DNA of 64,000 bases from an uncultured Lachnospiraceae bacterium (GTDB lineage Bacteria; Bacillota; Clostridia; Lachnospirales; Lachnospiraceae). The notes below the pieces were generated by a model, which worked only from the letters and a program-made list of their open reading frames with translations, searched no databases and was not told where the DNA came from. The stretch covers positions 124,001 to 188,000 of the forward strand of contig CAJUJM010000050.1 in NCBI GenBank assembly GCA_910586755.1, written 5' to 3'. Shown one piece after another: positions 53,200 through 62,571 of this stretch. Every line of letters begins with the position of its first letter. Within the stretch, counting starts at the first letter, position 1. The position numbers and the translations under genes are program-made.

Positions 53200-53871
53200 T
53201 TATAAATCTCTTTTTTCCCTGTTAGAATAACGTTCTCTGCGGTTTACATCCTTCTTTAAGAAAATTACAACATGACGGAAAGGATCCTCACCTTCACTTC
53301 TGGTAGTCACATATTTATCATTTTGAAGAGCAGCATGAATAATTCTTCTCTCGTATGGATTCATAGGTTCTAAGGAAACACTTCTCTTAGTTCTCTTAAC
53401 TTTATAAGCAATATTCTTTGCCAAAGTCTCCAAAGTTTCTTTTCTTCTGGCACGGTAATTTTCCGTATCCAATTTTACTCTTAAATATCCTTCGCTGTCC
53501 TTATTCAAAACCATACTTACCAGATACTGAAGAGAATCTAAGGTCTGTCCTCTCTTTCCAATCAAAATTCCCATATCATCGCCTACCAAATTAATAGACA
53601 ATTCTTTTTCTTCTTCATCATAGGAAGTCTCAATGGTTACCGGAAGATTCATAGCCTCAAATACCCGATTCAGGAAATCCTTTGCCTTATCTTCTATGGT
53701 CTCCTGCTTACCGGCTTTAATTACAGCCGGCTTCGCGCCAATTCCTAAAAATCCTGCGCTGCCTTTATCAACCACTTCATAAACCAGCTTATCACTGGTG
53801 GTCTCCAGTTGGATCAGTGCCTTTGTTACTGCTTCATCCACTGTTTTTGCAGAAACTGTAATCATCTCCAT
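53200..53871 (-). CDS. jag: RNA-binding protein Jag/KhpB (SpoIIIJ-associated)
   Basis: A 223-residue protein: an N-terminal Jag domain (TVSAKTVDEAVTKAL), a KH domain (about 75-150 with GDDMGILIGKRGQTLDSLQYL) and a C-terminal R3H domain (about 155-210, with R-x-x-x-H in MNPYERRIIHAAL). It binds RNA and is linked to control of envelope growth, next to yidC as usual. GGGAGGGG precedes ATG 53871. Confidence 0.95.
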   Translation of the reverse strand: MEMITVSAKTVDEAVTKALIQLETTSDKLVYEVVDKGSAGFLGIGAKPAVIKAGKQETIEDKAKDFLNRVFEAMNLPVTIETSYDEEEKELSINLVGDDMGILIGKRGQTLDSLQYLVSMVLNKDSEGYLRVKLDTENYRARRKETLETLAKNIAYKVKRTKRSVSLEPMNPYERRIIHAALQNDKYVTTRSEGEDPFRHVVIFLKKDVNRRERYSNREKRDL

Positions 53872-53887
53872 AGCAAACCCCTCCCGA

Positions 53888-55141
53888 TTATTTACGCTTT
53901 TCGTTCTTCTCGTTATACATTTTTACCATATTTGCCTTAGCTGCCAAACTCCCCGGCTTTGCATTCTGATTATAATACTCAGTGGATTCCTTTGCCAAAG
54001 CCTGACTCTTAGCAATTTTTTCCATTCTTGCTGCTTCTTTTTTCTCATTAACTTCCTGAACATGTTTCCAATCCTGACTTGCATTTTGATTCTGCTTTAC
54101 AGGAGGAAGGCCCTGCTTTGCACGTTTCTTATTGGCCTTTTCTACGTTCTGTTTAATCAGCTCATCTATATCAATATTATTTAAACGAGCATTTACAATC
54201 CACTGCTGAATGATCATAAAAACACTGCTGGCAACCCAGTAAATACCAATACCAGAAGCAAAGGTAAAGCAGAACACTACAGACATTAAAGGCATATAAA
54301 TGTTCATGGACTTCATCATAGCCGCGCCGGGAGCATTTTCATCTGTCATTGTTTTATTGCTGGAGCTCATAAGCTTGGCGCTGTACCATTGGCTTAAACC
54401 TGCAAGAATCGGAATAATCCATGCCAAATTAGGTTCAAATCCCTGCCAGGGAGCCACAGCCAGATTTACTCCCAAAAAAGAGTTCATTCTTTCAATCTGC
54501 AGGGCATTTTCTGTAATTACATGCTGAGCCTGAGGAAACAGATTGGTTAAGCTTGTCCACTGATCCGGGGTCAGCTTATACAACAAATCTACAATTTTGT
54601 CATTATCTGTAATTGCTTTAATCGTTGCCATAGAAATATTATTATCTGTAGCAAACTTTGTAAGCGTATCTGCCGCGCTCATACCGCCAATGGCATTCAC
54701 AACGTTGTCAAAGAAAATTCTTACAGAAGGCACATATGCCGGAATATTGATAATAACTCTGTACAATGCAAACAAAATAGGCATCTGAATCAATAATTGC
54801 ACACAGCCGCCAGTCATGGAAGTACCATATTTTTCATAAACTGCTTTCATTTCCTGCTGCTGAAGCATCATGGACTGCTGATCCGTCTTTCCTTTATACT
54901 TTTGTTGGATAGCATTAATCTCAGGCTGCATAACGGCCATCAGCTTAGAAGATTTCTGCTGTTTAATTGTTAAGGGGAATAAAATTAGCTTAATTACCAA
55001 TGTAAATAAAATAATACAGAGACCGATATTCATAATACCAAACGTACCGGTAAACCGGAACAAAAGTTCCATGATCCAGCCTAAAATATCAGCAACCGGA
55101 CCAAACGAAAAAAAGTCATGAGATTTCGTTAATACTAACAA
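53888..55141 (-). CDS. yidC: Membrane protein insertase YidC
   Basis: A 417-residue Oxa1/YidC-type insertase with five TM helices: about 18-60 (including the conserved Arg/Lys-rich KLILFPLTIKQQKSS), about 110-130, 235-255, 278-300 and 300-315. The loop between the second and third helices (about 135-235) is longer than in Bacillus SpoIIIJ. A Lys-rich tail may contact ribosomes. There is no lipobox at the start. TTG 55141 follows AGGAGGT with 8-nt spacing. Confidence 0.93.
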   Translation of the reverse strand: MLVLTKSHDFFSFGPVADILGWIMELLFRFTGTFGIMNIGLCIILFTLVIKLILFPLTIKQQKSSKLMAVMQPEINAIQQKYKGKTDQQSMMLQQQEMKAVYEKYGTSMTGGCVQLLIQMPILFALYRVIINIPAYVPSVRIFFDNVVNAIGGMSAADTLTKFATDNNISMATIKAITDNDKIVDLLYKLTPDQWTSLTNLFPQAQHVITENALQIERMNSFLGVNLAVAPWQGFEPNLAWIIPILAGLSQWYSAKLMSSSNKTMTDENAPGAAMMKSMNIYMPLMSVVFCFTFASGIGIYWVASSVFMIIQQWIVNARLNNIDIDELIKQNVEKANKKRAKQGLPPVKQNQNASQDWKHVQEVNEKKEAARMEKIAKSQALAKESTEYYNQNAKPGSLAAKANMVKMYNEKNEKRK

Positions 55142-55159
55142 TGAATTACCTCCTCAAAC

Positions 55160-55384
55160 TTACGGAACTGGATCATAACCGCCGTCTGCAAAGGGATTAC
55201 AGCGAAGAATCCTCTTGCAAGTCAACCAAGTACCTTTTACAGCGCCATATTTTTTTAATGCCTCAATGGCGTATTGAGAACATGTAGGCGTATAAATACA
55301 GTGAGTCCTTACCTTTAATGGAGATAAATAAATCTGATATCCCCGAATCAACAAAATAAAAAGTTTTGCTATCATAAGATTCAC
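55160..55384 (-). CDS. yidD: Membrane protein insertion efficiency factor YidD
   Basis: A 74-residue protein with the family core GYQIYLSPL, CIYTPTCSQYAIEALKKYG and ILRCNPF. GTG 55384 overlaps the rnpA stop (AAGTGA), and ATG 55375 is an alternative. It assists YidC-dependent insertion. Confidence 0.94.
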   Translation of the reverse strand: MNLMIAKLFILLIRGYQIYLSPLKVRTHCIYTPTCSQYAIEALKKYGAVKGTWLTCKRILRCNPFADGGYDPVP

Positions 55385-55725
55385 TTCGATTCTAATTTAA
55401 TGTTATGCAGTCCACACAGATGCAAAAAAGCACCTTCCAATTGTTTATAATTTGACGTCTTTGCTGCCACTCTGACAACGACTATGATGTCTAACCCCTG
55501 CCGGATGTTCGGTTTATTTAAACGAAATATTTCTCTAAGCAATCTGGTCATATGGTGACGGACTACGCTGTTTCCCACTTTTCTGCTGACGGATATCCCA
55601 ATTCTGGTATCCCCAGAAAAATTTTCAGACACATACATGGCCAATTGCCTGTTTGCATAGGATTTACCAGTATCGTAAATCTTTTGGAAATCTTTATTTT
55701 TTTTAATGGAACTAAAACGCTTCAT
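55381..55725 (-). CDS. rnpA: Ribonuclease P protein component
   Basis: A 114-residue basic protein with KNKDFQKIYDTGKSYANRQL at the start, GISVSRKVGNSVVRHHMTRLLREIFR (the RNR-like signature, here VRHHMTRLLRE) and a C-terminal strand VVVRVAA. It cofactors the RNA subunit that matures tRNA 5' ends. The RNA gene itself is not seen in the window. Confidence 0.94.
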   Translation of the reverse strand: MKRFSSIKKNKDFQKIYDTGKSYANRQLAMYVSENFSGDTRIGISVSRKVGNSVVRHHMTRLLREIFRLNKPNIRQGLDIIVVVRVAAKTSNYKQLEGAFLHLCGLHNIKLESK

Positions 55726-55744
55726 TCAATCTCCTTGAAGTCAA

Positions 55745-55772
55745 GAAAAGGCCACAATTTCTTGCGGCCTCT
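55745..55772 (-). terminator. Hairpin between rpmH and rnpA
   Basis: On the - strand GAGGCCGCAA pairs with TTGTGGCCTTTTC around GAAA. This may partially terminate transcription so that rpmH is made in excess over rnpA. Confidence 0.6.
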
Positions 55773-55778
55773 CGTTCT

Positions 55779-55913
55779 TTAAGCGGTTAGTTTAGCTCTT
55801 CCTTTTGCTCTTCTGGCAGCTAAGACTTTTCTTCCACCTGCGCTGCTCATTCTAGCTCTAAAGCCATGAACTTTTGCTCTCTGTCTCTTTTTAGGCTGAA
55901 ATGTCATTTTCAT
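55779..55913 (-). CDS. rpmH: Ribosomal protein L34
   Basis: A 44-residue, highly basic ribosomal protein: starts MKMTFQPKKRQRAKVHGF and contains RARMSSAGGRKVLAARRAKGR, the complete L34 signature. GAGGAGG precedes ATG 55913. First gene of the leftward origin operon. Confidence 0.97.
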   Translation of the reverse strand: MKMTFQPKKRQRAKVHGFRARMSSAGGRKVLAARRAKGRAKLTA

Positions 55914-55995
55914 AATCTGGGGCACCTCCTCTTACAACTATCTTTTAAGAATATGGGTGAACATATTCCGACTATTTTAGTTAAACATCTCCTTG

Positions 55996-56024
55996 ATTAT
56001 ATCGAAGGATAAGGTCTTAGTCAA
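55996..56024 (-). promoter_or_regulatory. Promoter of the rpmH operon
   Basis: On the - strand TTGACT (56019-56024) and TATAAT (55996-56001) are 17 nt apart, about 75 nt before the rpmH start. Confidence 0.88.
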
Positions 56025-56051
56025 GCAGAATTTCACAATTTTCATGGGGAT

Positions 56052-56164
56052 CTTCTTGCCCGGCAGAGCCGGGCAAGAAGCATCGGGTATCCGCCCGATA
56101 TGGAAAACCTAACGAAAACCGTCTTACAAGTAAACTTGACGACGGTTTTCGTTAGGTTTTCCAT
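56052..56164. repeat. Three consecutive hairpins in the rpmH-dnaA gap
   Basis: Hairpin 1 (56052-56080): CTTCTTGCCCGGC/GCCGGGCAAGAAG, 3-nt loop. Hairpin 2 (56082-56099): ATCGGG/CCCGAT. Hairpin 3 (56100-56164): a perfect 24-bp stem with a 17-nt loop. The first two are GC-rich in an AT-rich origin. No T-runs follow, so they do not look like ordinary terminators. Confidence 0.9.
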
Positions 56165-56218
56165 GCCCTGTGAATTACAACGTCGAAATTGTTAATTTAC
56201 ATAATGTTATCCCCAAAG

Positions 56219-56419
56219 TGTGGATAAATTGTGGATAAGTCATTGGATAACTATTATATTTCCACATACCTGTCCCAATTTTTTATAAATTATAAGCCTA
56301 TTATCTATGTTTACAACTATCATTTATTCTTTTCAACAAATGTGGATAACTACTATCAATTTTGTTTATACACAGCTTGTTCACAACCTTTCCACATACT
56401 TATTCCAAAGTTTTCCACA
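56219..56419. other. oriC left part: DnaA boxes between rpmH and dnaA
   Basis: DnaA boxes matching TTATNCACA: 56219-56227, 56230-56238 and 56341-56349 (all as TGTGGATAA) and 56366-56374 (TTATACACA); one-mismatch sites at 56244 and 56411-56419. The stretch is AT-rich and holds no ORF I trust. Confidence 0.9.
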
Positions 56420-56447
56420 TATTTTTTCTTATTTTTTCCTATTTTCG

Positions 56448-56476
56448 TTGAAATCTCTTCCTGTTTCATGTAAAAT
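56448..56476 (+). promoter_or_regulatory. Promoter of dnaA
   Basis: TTGAAA (56448-56453) and TAAAAT (56471-56476) with 17-nt spacing, about 58 nt before the dnaA ATG and next to DnaA boxes, so autoregulation is likely. Confidence 0.78.
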
Positions 56477-56533
56477 GATATTAATACTGGGCTAATATGC
56501 ATTAACACTCTTTATGGATTTAGGAGACCGGAA

Positions 56534-57904
56534 ATGATAGAAAAATTACAAGAAAATTGGGATGAAGTCCTTCTTTATATGAAAGAGGAGCACGAGATCA
56601 TGGACATCTCTTTTAAAACCTGGCTTCTTCCATTAAAAGTCCATCATGTAGATCAAAATACAGCAACCATTGTTGTCCCTGACAGCAATATGATTGGCTA
56701 CATCCGTAAAAAATATGGTCTTCCATTGGAGGTTTCTATCGCAGAAAAGCTGGGGTTTGAATGTAAACTCAATTTTATCTCAAAGGAAGAGGCAGAATCC
56801 TCAGCCCCGCCGATTGAGAACCTTCTTATTAAAAAGAATTCCAAAGAAGTAAGTCCGGAAGTCATCCAAAGTGCCAATTTAAATCCAAAATATACCTTTG
56901 ACACTTTCGTAGTAGGCGCCAATAATAATTTAGCTCATGCCGCATCTCTGGCAGTGGCTGAATCGCCTGGTGAAATTTACAACCCTTTGTTCATTTATGG
57001 AGGCGTAGGACTTGGGAAAACTCATCTGATGCACAGCATCGCCCATTTTATATTAAAGAATAATCCCAATTCCAAGGTTTTATACGTAACATCGGAAAAA
57101 TTTACAAATGAACTAATTGACGCTATCCGTAATAAAAACAACATCACCACCACGGAATTTCGGGAAAAATATCGGAATAACGACGTACTTTTAATCGATG
57201 ACATTCAATTTATTATAGGAAAAGAAAGTACCCAGGAAGAATTCTTCCATACCTTCAACGCCCTGCACGAATGTAAAAAGCAGATTATTATATCATCAGA
57301 TAAACCGCCCAAGGAGATCGAGACTTTGGAGGAACGCCTTCGTTCCCGTTTTGAATGGGGTTTAACCGTTGACATTCAATCTCCGGATTATGAGACCAGA
57401 ATGGCAATTCTCCGAAAAAAGGAAGAGATGGAAGGCTATAATATTGATAATGAAGTAATCAAATACATTGCCACCAATATCAAATCCAATATCCGTGAGC
57501 TGGAGGGGGCCTTAACAAAAATTGTAGCGCTTTCCAAACTTAATAATAAAGAAATCACCATCGAATTGGCGGAAGAAGCTTTAAAAGATCTGATTTCCCC
57601 CAATGTAGCCAGAGAAGTGACTCCGGATTTAATACTCCAGATCGTCTCCGATCATTTAGGAGTCCAGTCCATTGACATATTAGGACAAAAGCGGAATAAA
57701 GAAATCGCCGGCGCCCGCCAGATTGTAATGTATTTATGCCGCAATATGACAAGCACTCCCCTCCAGCAAATCGGACAATTTTTAGGAGGAAGAGATCACA
57801 CTACAGTCATTCACGGCATTGAAAAGATTGCCAAAGATATTCCAAAAGATCCCACATTACAGAATACCATTGACATCTTAAAAAAGAAAATCAATCCACA
57901 ATAA
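56534..57904 (+). CDS. dnaA: Chromosomal replication initiator DnaA
   Basis: The AAA+ initiator that melts oriC. In 456 residues: domain I (1-85), a linker, AAA+ domain with Walker A GGVGLGKTHLM near 155-165, Walker B LLIDDIQF near 215, and the C-terminal DNA-binding domain with the signature GGRDHTTVIHGIEKI near 415. TTAGGAGACC precedes ATG 56534. Confidence 0.98.
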   Translation: MIEKLQENWDEVLLYMKEEHEIMDISFKTWLLPLKVHHVDQNTATIVVPDSNMIGYIRKKYGLPLEVSIAEKLGFECKLNFISKEEAESSAPPIENLLIKKNSKEVSPEVIQSANLNPKYTFDTFVVGANNNLAHAASLAVAESPGEIYNPLFIYGGVGLGKTHLMHSIAHFILKNNPNSKVLYVTSEKFTNELIDAIRNKNNITTTEFREKYRNNDVLLIDDIQFIIGKESTQEEFFHTFNALHECKKQIIISSDKPPKEIETLEERLRSRFEWGLTVDIQSPDYETRMAILRKKEEMEGYNIDNEVIKYIATNIKSNIRELEGALTKIVALSKLNNKEITIELAEEALKDLISPNVAREVTPDLILQIVSDHLGVQSIDILGQKRNKEIAGARQIVMYLCRNMTSTPLQQIGQFLGGRDHTTVIHGIEKIAKDIPKDPTLQNTIDILKKKINPQ

Positions 57905-57918
57905 TCTGTGCAGGCATA

Positions 57919-58027
57919 TGTGGATAAGCTGTGGATATTTATGTACCCTTTTCACCTTCATTTTCTGTGTGGATAACCTGAACTCATTGAGAAAAAACTT
58001 CAAGGCTTATTCACACAGTTATTCACA
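57919..58027. other. oriC right part: DnaA boxes between dnaA and dnaN
   Basis: Perfect boxes at 57919-57927 and 57968-57976 (TGTGGATAA) and at 58007-58015 and 58019-58027 (TTATTCACA); a one-mismatch site at 57930-57938. An AT-rich stretch at 58100-58135 is a candidate unwinding element. The two clusters around dnaA form a bipartite origin like that of Bacillus subtilis. Confidence 0.9.
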
Positions 58028-58161
58028 CCTTAAAATCCTTTCTCAATAAGGTTTTTAAGACTTTTACACAAATTCACATCCCCTACGACGATTACTACGG
58101 AAAAGAATTATATATATCTTTCTTTTCTCAATTTTTTCAAGCAAAGGAGTTATCAACAATT

Positions 58162-59280
58162 ATGAAGCTGGTTTTCCAAAAAGATACCCTGTTAAACGGA
58201 ATCAACATTGTACTAAAAGCAGTCCCCTCCAAAACCACCATGTCCATATTGGAATGTATTCTGATAGATGCATCCGGAACAGATATTAAACTTACCGGAA
58301 ATGATATGGAGCTGGGAATTGAAACCAAAGTGGAAGGAGATATTATAGAAAGAGGAAAAATTGCCCTGGACGCCAAACTGTTTTCTGAGATCATCCGTAA
58401 GCTTTCCGGCGTAGATTCTCAAATTACTATTGAAAGCGATGAAATCTTAAATACCGTTATTTCCTGTGAAAACTCTGTTTTTACAATTCAGGGAAGAGAT
58501 GGAGACGAATTTTCCTATATTCCCTACATTGAAAGAGATCAATATATTGCACTTTCTCAGTTTACCTTAAAAGAAATTATCCGCCAGACTATTTTTTCCA
58601 TCTCACCTAATGACAGCAACAAAATGATGACTGGAGAATTATTTGAAGTTTGTGAAAATGAATTAAAGGTAGTCTCCCTGGACGGGCACCGTATTTCTAT
58701 CCGAAAGGTAGAGTTAAAGGATCACTATGAAAATATCAAAGTGATTGTTCCTGGTAAGACATTAAGTGAGATTAGCAAAATTTTAAGTGGGGATAATGAA
58801 AAAGAAGTCCTTATCTCCTTCAGCCAAAACCACATCATGTTTGAATTTGACAGTACAGTGGTAGTTTCCCGGTTAATTGAGGGAGAGTATTTCCGAATCA
58901 ATCAGATGCTTTCCAATGATTATGAGACAAAAGTTACTGTAAATAAAAAAGAATTTTTAGATTGTATTGAGCGGGCGACTATCCTGATTCGGGAAAATGA
59001 TAAAAAGCCTTTAATTCTGACTATTTCTGACAATGAAATGAACTTGAAATTAAATTCCAGTTTTGGCAGCATGAATGCCCAGATTATGATCCATAAAAAT
59101 GGAAAAGATATTATGATTGGTTTTAATCCTAAATTTTTGATTGATGCCCTGCGGGTGATTGAAGATGAAGAAATCAGTCTTTATATGATGAATCCCAAAT
59201 CCCCTTGTTTTATCCGGGATGACGGAGAACACTATATTTACTTAATTCTCCCTGTGAATTTTAATACAGCATCTGTCTGA
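58162..59280 (+). CDS. dnaN: DNA polymerase III beta subunit (sliding clamp)
   Basis: A 372-residue clamp with three similar domains. It starts KLVFQKDTLLNGINIV and has DGHRISIRKV near 175 and the C-terminal LILPVN motif. AAGGAG lies 14 nt before ATG 58162. First gene downstream of oriC on the + strand. Confidence 0.97.
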   Translation: MKLVFQKDTLLNGINIVLKAVPSKTTMSILECILIDASGTDIKLTGNDMELGIETKVEGDIIERGKIALDAKLFSEIIRKLSGVDSQITIESDEILNTVISCENSVFTIQGRDGDEFSYIPYIERDQYIALSQFTLKEIIRQTIFSISPNDSNKMMTGELFEVCENELKVVSLDGHRISIRKVELKDHYENIKVIVPGKTLSEISKILSGDNEKEVLISFSQNHIMFEFDSTVVVSRLIEGEYFRINQMLSNDYETKVTVNKKEFLDCIERATILIRENDKKPLILTISDNEMNLKLNSSFGSMNAQIMIHKNGKDIMIGFNPKFLIDALRVIEDEEISLYMMNPKSPCFIRDDGEHYIYLILPVNFNTASV

Positions 59281-59332
59281 CACAGACGGACAAATATGAT
59301 AAAAAGTTAACAATAAGGAGAGTTTGAAAAAT

Positions 59333-59542
59333 ATGGATTCCATACAAATAAAGGATGACTTTATCAAGTTAGGCCAGGCCTTAAAGCTTGCCGGACTGGT
59401 GGATTCCGGTGTGGAAGCAAAAATTGTGATTAAGAACGGACAAGTAAAGGTAAACGGCCAGGTGGAGTATCAAAGAGGAAAAAAGTTGTCAGACGGAGAT
59501 TTAGTCTCTTATAACGGAAGTGAGTTTATAGTTAAAGTATGA
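59333..59542 (+). CDS. yaaA: S4-domain RNA-binding protein YaaA
   Basis: A 69-residue S4-like protein: IKLGQALKLAGLVDSGVEAK and VKVNGQVEYQRGKKL are the S4 core. Always found between dnaN and recF in Firmicutes; it binds 23S rRNA. ATG 59333 or the TTG 59324 could start it; AAGGAGAG is upstream of both. The stop overlaps the recF ATG (ATGA). Confidence 0.9.
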   Translation: MDSIQIKDDFIKLGQALKLAGLVDSGVEAKIVIKNGQVKVNGQVEYQRGKKLSDGDLVSYNGSEFIVKV

Positions 59543-60624
59543 TTATCACATCCATTGAACTTTTAAATTATCGTAATTACGGCGAATTACATATGGATCT
59601 CAGCAGCGGCACCAATATTCTTTATGGGAATAATGCTCAGGGAAAGACTAATGTGTTGGAAGCAGTCTATATATGTTGTACCACGAAATCTCACCGTGGA
59701 TCCAAAGATAAGGAAATTATCAGATTTAAAGAAGAAGAAGCTCACATTAAACTGACCTTGGAAAAGGATAGCGTTCCCTACCGTATTGATATGCATTTAA
59801 AGAAGAACAAAGCAAAAGGAATTGCTGTCAATGGGATTCCCATTCACAAAGCCAGTGAGCTTTTTGGAATAGCCAATGTGGTGTTTTTTTCACCGGAGGA
59901 TTTAAATATTATTAAAAATGGGCCTGCCGAGCGGCGCCGGTTTGTAGATCTGGAGCTTTGTCAGTTAAATAAGTTATATGTTCATGCTCTTGTTCAGTAC
60001 AACAAGATTGTGGTTCAGAGAAATAAATTACTAAAAGAGCTGACATTTCATCCTGATTATGAATCCACCCTGGACGTGTGGGATACCCAGTTGATTTCTT
60101 ATGGTATTCAGGTAATAGAGTATCGAAAGGAATTTATCAGTCAGCTTAATGAGATTATCCGGGATATTCACTACAAGCTTTCCGGAAAAAAGGAAAAACT
60201 GGTGATAGTTTATGAACCGAATGTGAAACCGGAGAATTTTGAAGCTTCCCTTATAAAGAACAGGGAGCAGGATATCAGGCAAAAAACTACTCTTTCCGGA
60301 CCCCATCGGGATGATATCACTTTTTTAGTCAATGACATTGATATTCGAAAATTTGGATCTCAAGGACAGCAGCGTACAGCGGCTTTGTCTTTAAAACTTT
60401 CAGAAATTGAACTGGTGAAAAAGCTTGCACGGGATTACCCAATCTTGCTGTTGGATGATGTATTATCTGAATTAGACAGCGAAAGGCAGAATCAGCTTTT
60501 ATTGAGTATCCACCACATTCAAACTATGATTACCTGTACGGGACTGGATGACTTTGTGGGTAACCGGTTCCCTATTGATAAAATATTTAAGGTGATAGAC
60601 GGAACTGTTGTAAACGAAAATTAA
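59539..60624 (+). CDS. recF: DNA replication and repair protein RecF
   Basis: A 361-residue SMC-like ATPase that loads RecA at gaps. Walker A GNNAQGKTN is at 31-39, the signature KFGSQGQQRTAALSLKL near 270, and Walker B PILLLDDVLSELD near 305. Start overlaps the yaaA stop by 4 nt (ATGA), so it is coupled. Confidence 0.97.
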   Translation: MIITSIELLNYRNYGELHMDLSSGTNILYGNNAQGKTNVLEAVYICCTTKSHRGSKDKEIIRFKEEEAHIKLTLEKDSVPYRIDMHLKKNKAKGIAVNGIPIHKASELFGIANVVFFSPEDLNIIKNGPAERRRFVDLELCQLNKLYVHALVQYNKIVVQRNKLLKELTFHPDYESTLDVWDTQLISYGIQVIEYRKEFISQLNEIIRDIHYKLSGKKEKLVIVYEPNVKPENFEASLIKNREQDIRQKTTLSGPHRDDITFLVNDIDIRKFGSQGQQRTAALSLKLSEIELVKKLARDYPILLLDDVLSELDSERQNQLLLSIHHIQTMITCTGLDDFVGNRFPIDKIFKVIDGTVVNEN

Positions 60625-60641
60625 TCGTTAGGAGGATTTAT

Positions 60642-62552
60642 ATGAGCGCTGAGTATGGAGCAGATCAAATCCAGATTTTAGAAGGTCTGGAAGCGGTTCG
60701 GAAGAGGCCTGGCATGTATATTGGCAGTACCTCATCCAGAGGACTGCATCATTTGGTTTATGAGATTGTTGACAACGCGGTAGATGAGGCGCTGGCAGGA
60801 TTTTGCGATGTGATTGATGTTCGGATCAATGAAGACAATTCTATCACAGTATCAGATGACGGACGAGGAATCCCTGTAGATATTCAGAAAAAAGCAGGTC
60901 TTCCGGCAGTTGAGGTGGTATTTACCATTCTTCATGCCGGAGGCAAATTCGGCGGTGGAGGGTATAAGGTATCAGGCGGCCTTCATGGAGTAGGAGCTTC
61001 TGTTGTAAATGCTCTTTCCGAGTGGCTGGAAGTAGAGATTTACAAAGAAGGAAAGGTTTATAAACAGCGCTATGAGAGAGGAAAGGTAACGTATCCGCTG
61101 AAAGTAATTGGTAATTGTTCTTTGGAACAGCATGGCACGAAAGTTACCTTCCTTCCTGATAAAGAAGTTTTTGAAGAAACTGTGTACGATTATGATACAC
61201 TTCGTATCCGCCTGAGAGAGACAGCGTTTTTAACTAAGAATTTAAAGATTGTCTTGTCTGATAAGCGGGAAGATAAAAGAGAAGAAACGTTCCATTACGA
61301 AGGCGGAATCAAAGAATTTGTTACTTATTTAAACAAAGGGAAGTCATCTTTATATGATCAGGTGATCTACTGCGAGGGATCCAAAGACGGCGTTTATGTT
61401 GAAGTTTCCATGCAGCACAATGATTCTTATAACGAAAACATTTACAGTTTTGTAAATAATATTAATACCCCGGAAGGCGGTACTCATTTAACTGGTTTTA
61501 AAAATGCATTAACCAAGACTTTCAATGATTATGCGAAAAAGAATAAACTATTGAAGGAAAATGAGCCGGCGCTTTCCGGAGAAGATATCAGGGAAGGGCT
61601 TACCGCAATTATCAGCGTAAAGATTGAGGAACCACAGTTTGAAGGCCAAACCAAACAAAAATTAGGAAACAGCGAAGCCAGAGGCGCTGTAGATAGTGTT
61701 GTCAGCGAACAGCTTACTTATTTCCTGGAGCAGAATCCTTCTGTAGCCAGGGTTATGTGTGAAAAGTCTATCCTGGCTCAGAGAGCCAGAGCTGCCGCCA
61801 GAAAGGCCAGGGAGCTTACCAGAAGAAAGACGGCATTAGAGGGAATGGCACTTCCCGGGAAGCTTGCAGATTGTTCTGATAAGAATCCGGAAAACTGTGA
61901 GATTTACATTGTAGAGGGAGATTCTGCAGGCGGATCCGCAAAAACTGCCAGATCCCGCGCTACTCAGGCGATCTTACCTTTAAGAGGCAAAATTTTAAAT
62001 GTAGAGAAAGCCAGACTGGATAAAATTTATGGGAATACAGAGATCAAGGCTATGATTACGGCCTTTGGAACTGGAATTCACGATGAATTTGATATCTCTA
62101 AGCTTCGCTATCATAAGATTATTATTATGACAGATGCAGATGTAGACGGGGCTCATATCAGTACTTTGCTTTTAACCTTTTTATACCGGTTTATGCCTGA
62201 GCTGATTAAGCAGGGCTATGTATATTTGGCTCAGCCCCCCTTATATAAGATTGAAAAAAATAAAAGGGTGTGGTATGCCTACAGTGATGGGGAACTGAAC
62301 AGCATCCTCCAGGAAATCGGCCGCGATACTAACAATAAAATCCAGCGTTACAAAGGTTTGGGAGAGATGGATCCGGAACAGCTTTGGGAAACTACCATGG
62401 ATCCGGAGAGAAGAATCCTTCTTCGCGTCACTATGAACGAGGATACTGCTTCTGAGGTTGACTTGACCTTTACTACTCTTATGGGCGATCAGGTGGAGCC
62501 GAGAAGAGAATTTATTGAGGCTAACGCTAAATATGGTACTCTGGATATCTAA
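60642..62552 (+). CDS. gyrB: DNA gyrase subunit B
   Basis: A 636-residue ATPase subunit: GHKL motifs VDNAVDEALAG, DDGRGIP and GGLHGVGASVVNALS; the TOPRIM domain with EGDSAGGSAKTAR and DADVDGAHI; and the C-terminal QRYKGLGEM. AGGAGG precedes ATG 60642. It forms the A2B2 gyrase that introduces negative supercoils. Confidence 0.98.
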   Translation: MSAEYGADQIQILEGLEAVRKRPGMYIGSTSSRGLHHLVYEIVDNAVDEALAGFCDVIDVRINEDNSITVSDDGRGIPVDIQKKAGLPAVEVVFTILHAGGKFGGGGYKVSGGLHGVGASVVNALSEWLEVEIYKEGKVYKQRYERGKVTYPLKVIGNCSLEQHGTKVTFLPDKEVFEETVYDYDTLRIRLRETAFLTKNLKIVLSDKREDKREETFHYEGGIKEFVTYLNKGKSSLYDQVIYCEGSKDGVYVEVSMQHNDSYNENIYSFVNNINTPEGGTHLTGFKNALTKTFNDYAKKNKLLKENEPALSGEDIREGLTAIISVKIEEPQFEGQTKQKLGNSEARGAVDSVVSEQLTYFLEQNPSVARVMCEKSILAQRARAAARKARELTRRKTALEGMALPGKLADCSDKNPENCEIYIVEGDSAGGSAKTARSRATQAILPLRGKILNVEKARLDKIYGNTEIKAMITAFGTGIHDEFDISKLRYHKIIIMTDADVDGAHISTLLLTFLYRFMPELIKQGYVYLAQPPLYKIEKNKRVWYAYSDGELNSILQEIGRDTNNKIQRYKGLGEMDPEQLWETTMDPERRILLRVTMNEDTASEVDLTFTTLMGDQVEPRREFIEANAKYGTLDI

Positions 62553-62571
62553 GGAAAGTTGAGGAAAATAG

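Noticed and set aside
55745..55913. RNase P RNA gene near rnpA
   Set aside because: The gap between rnpA and rpmH is only about 50 nt and contains just a hairpin.
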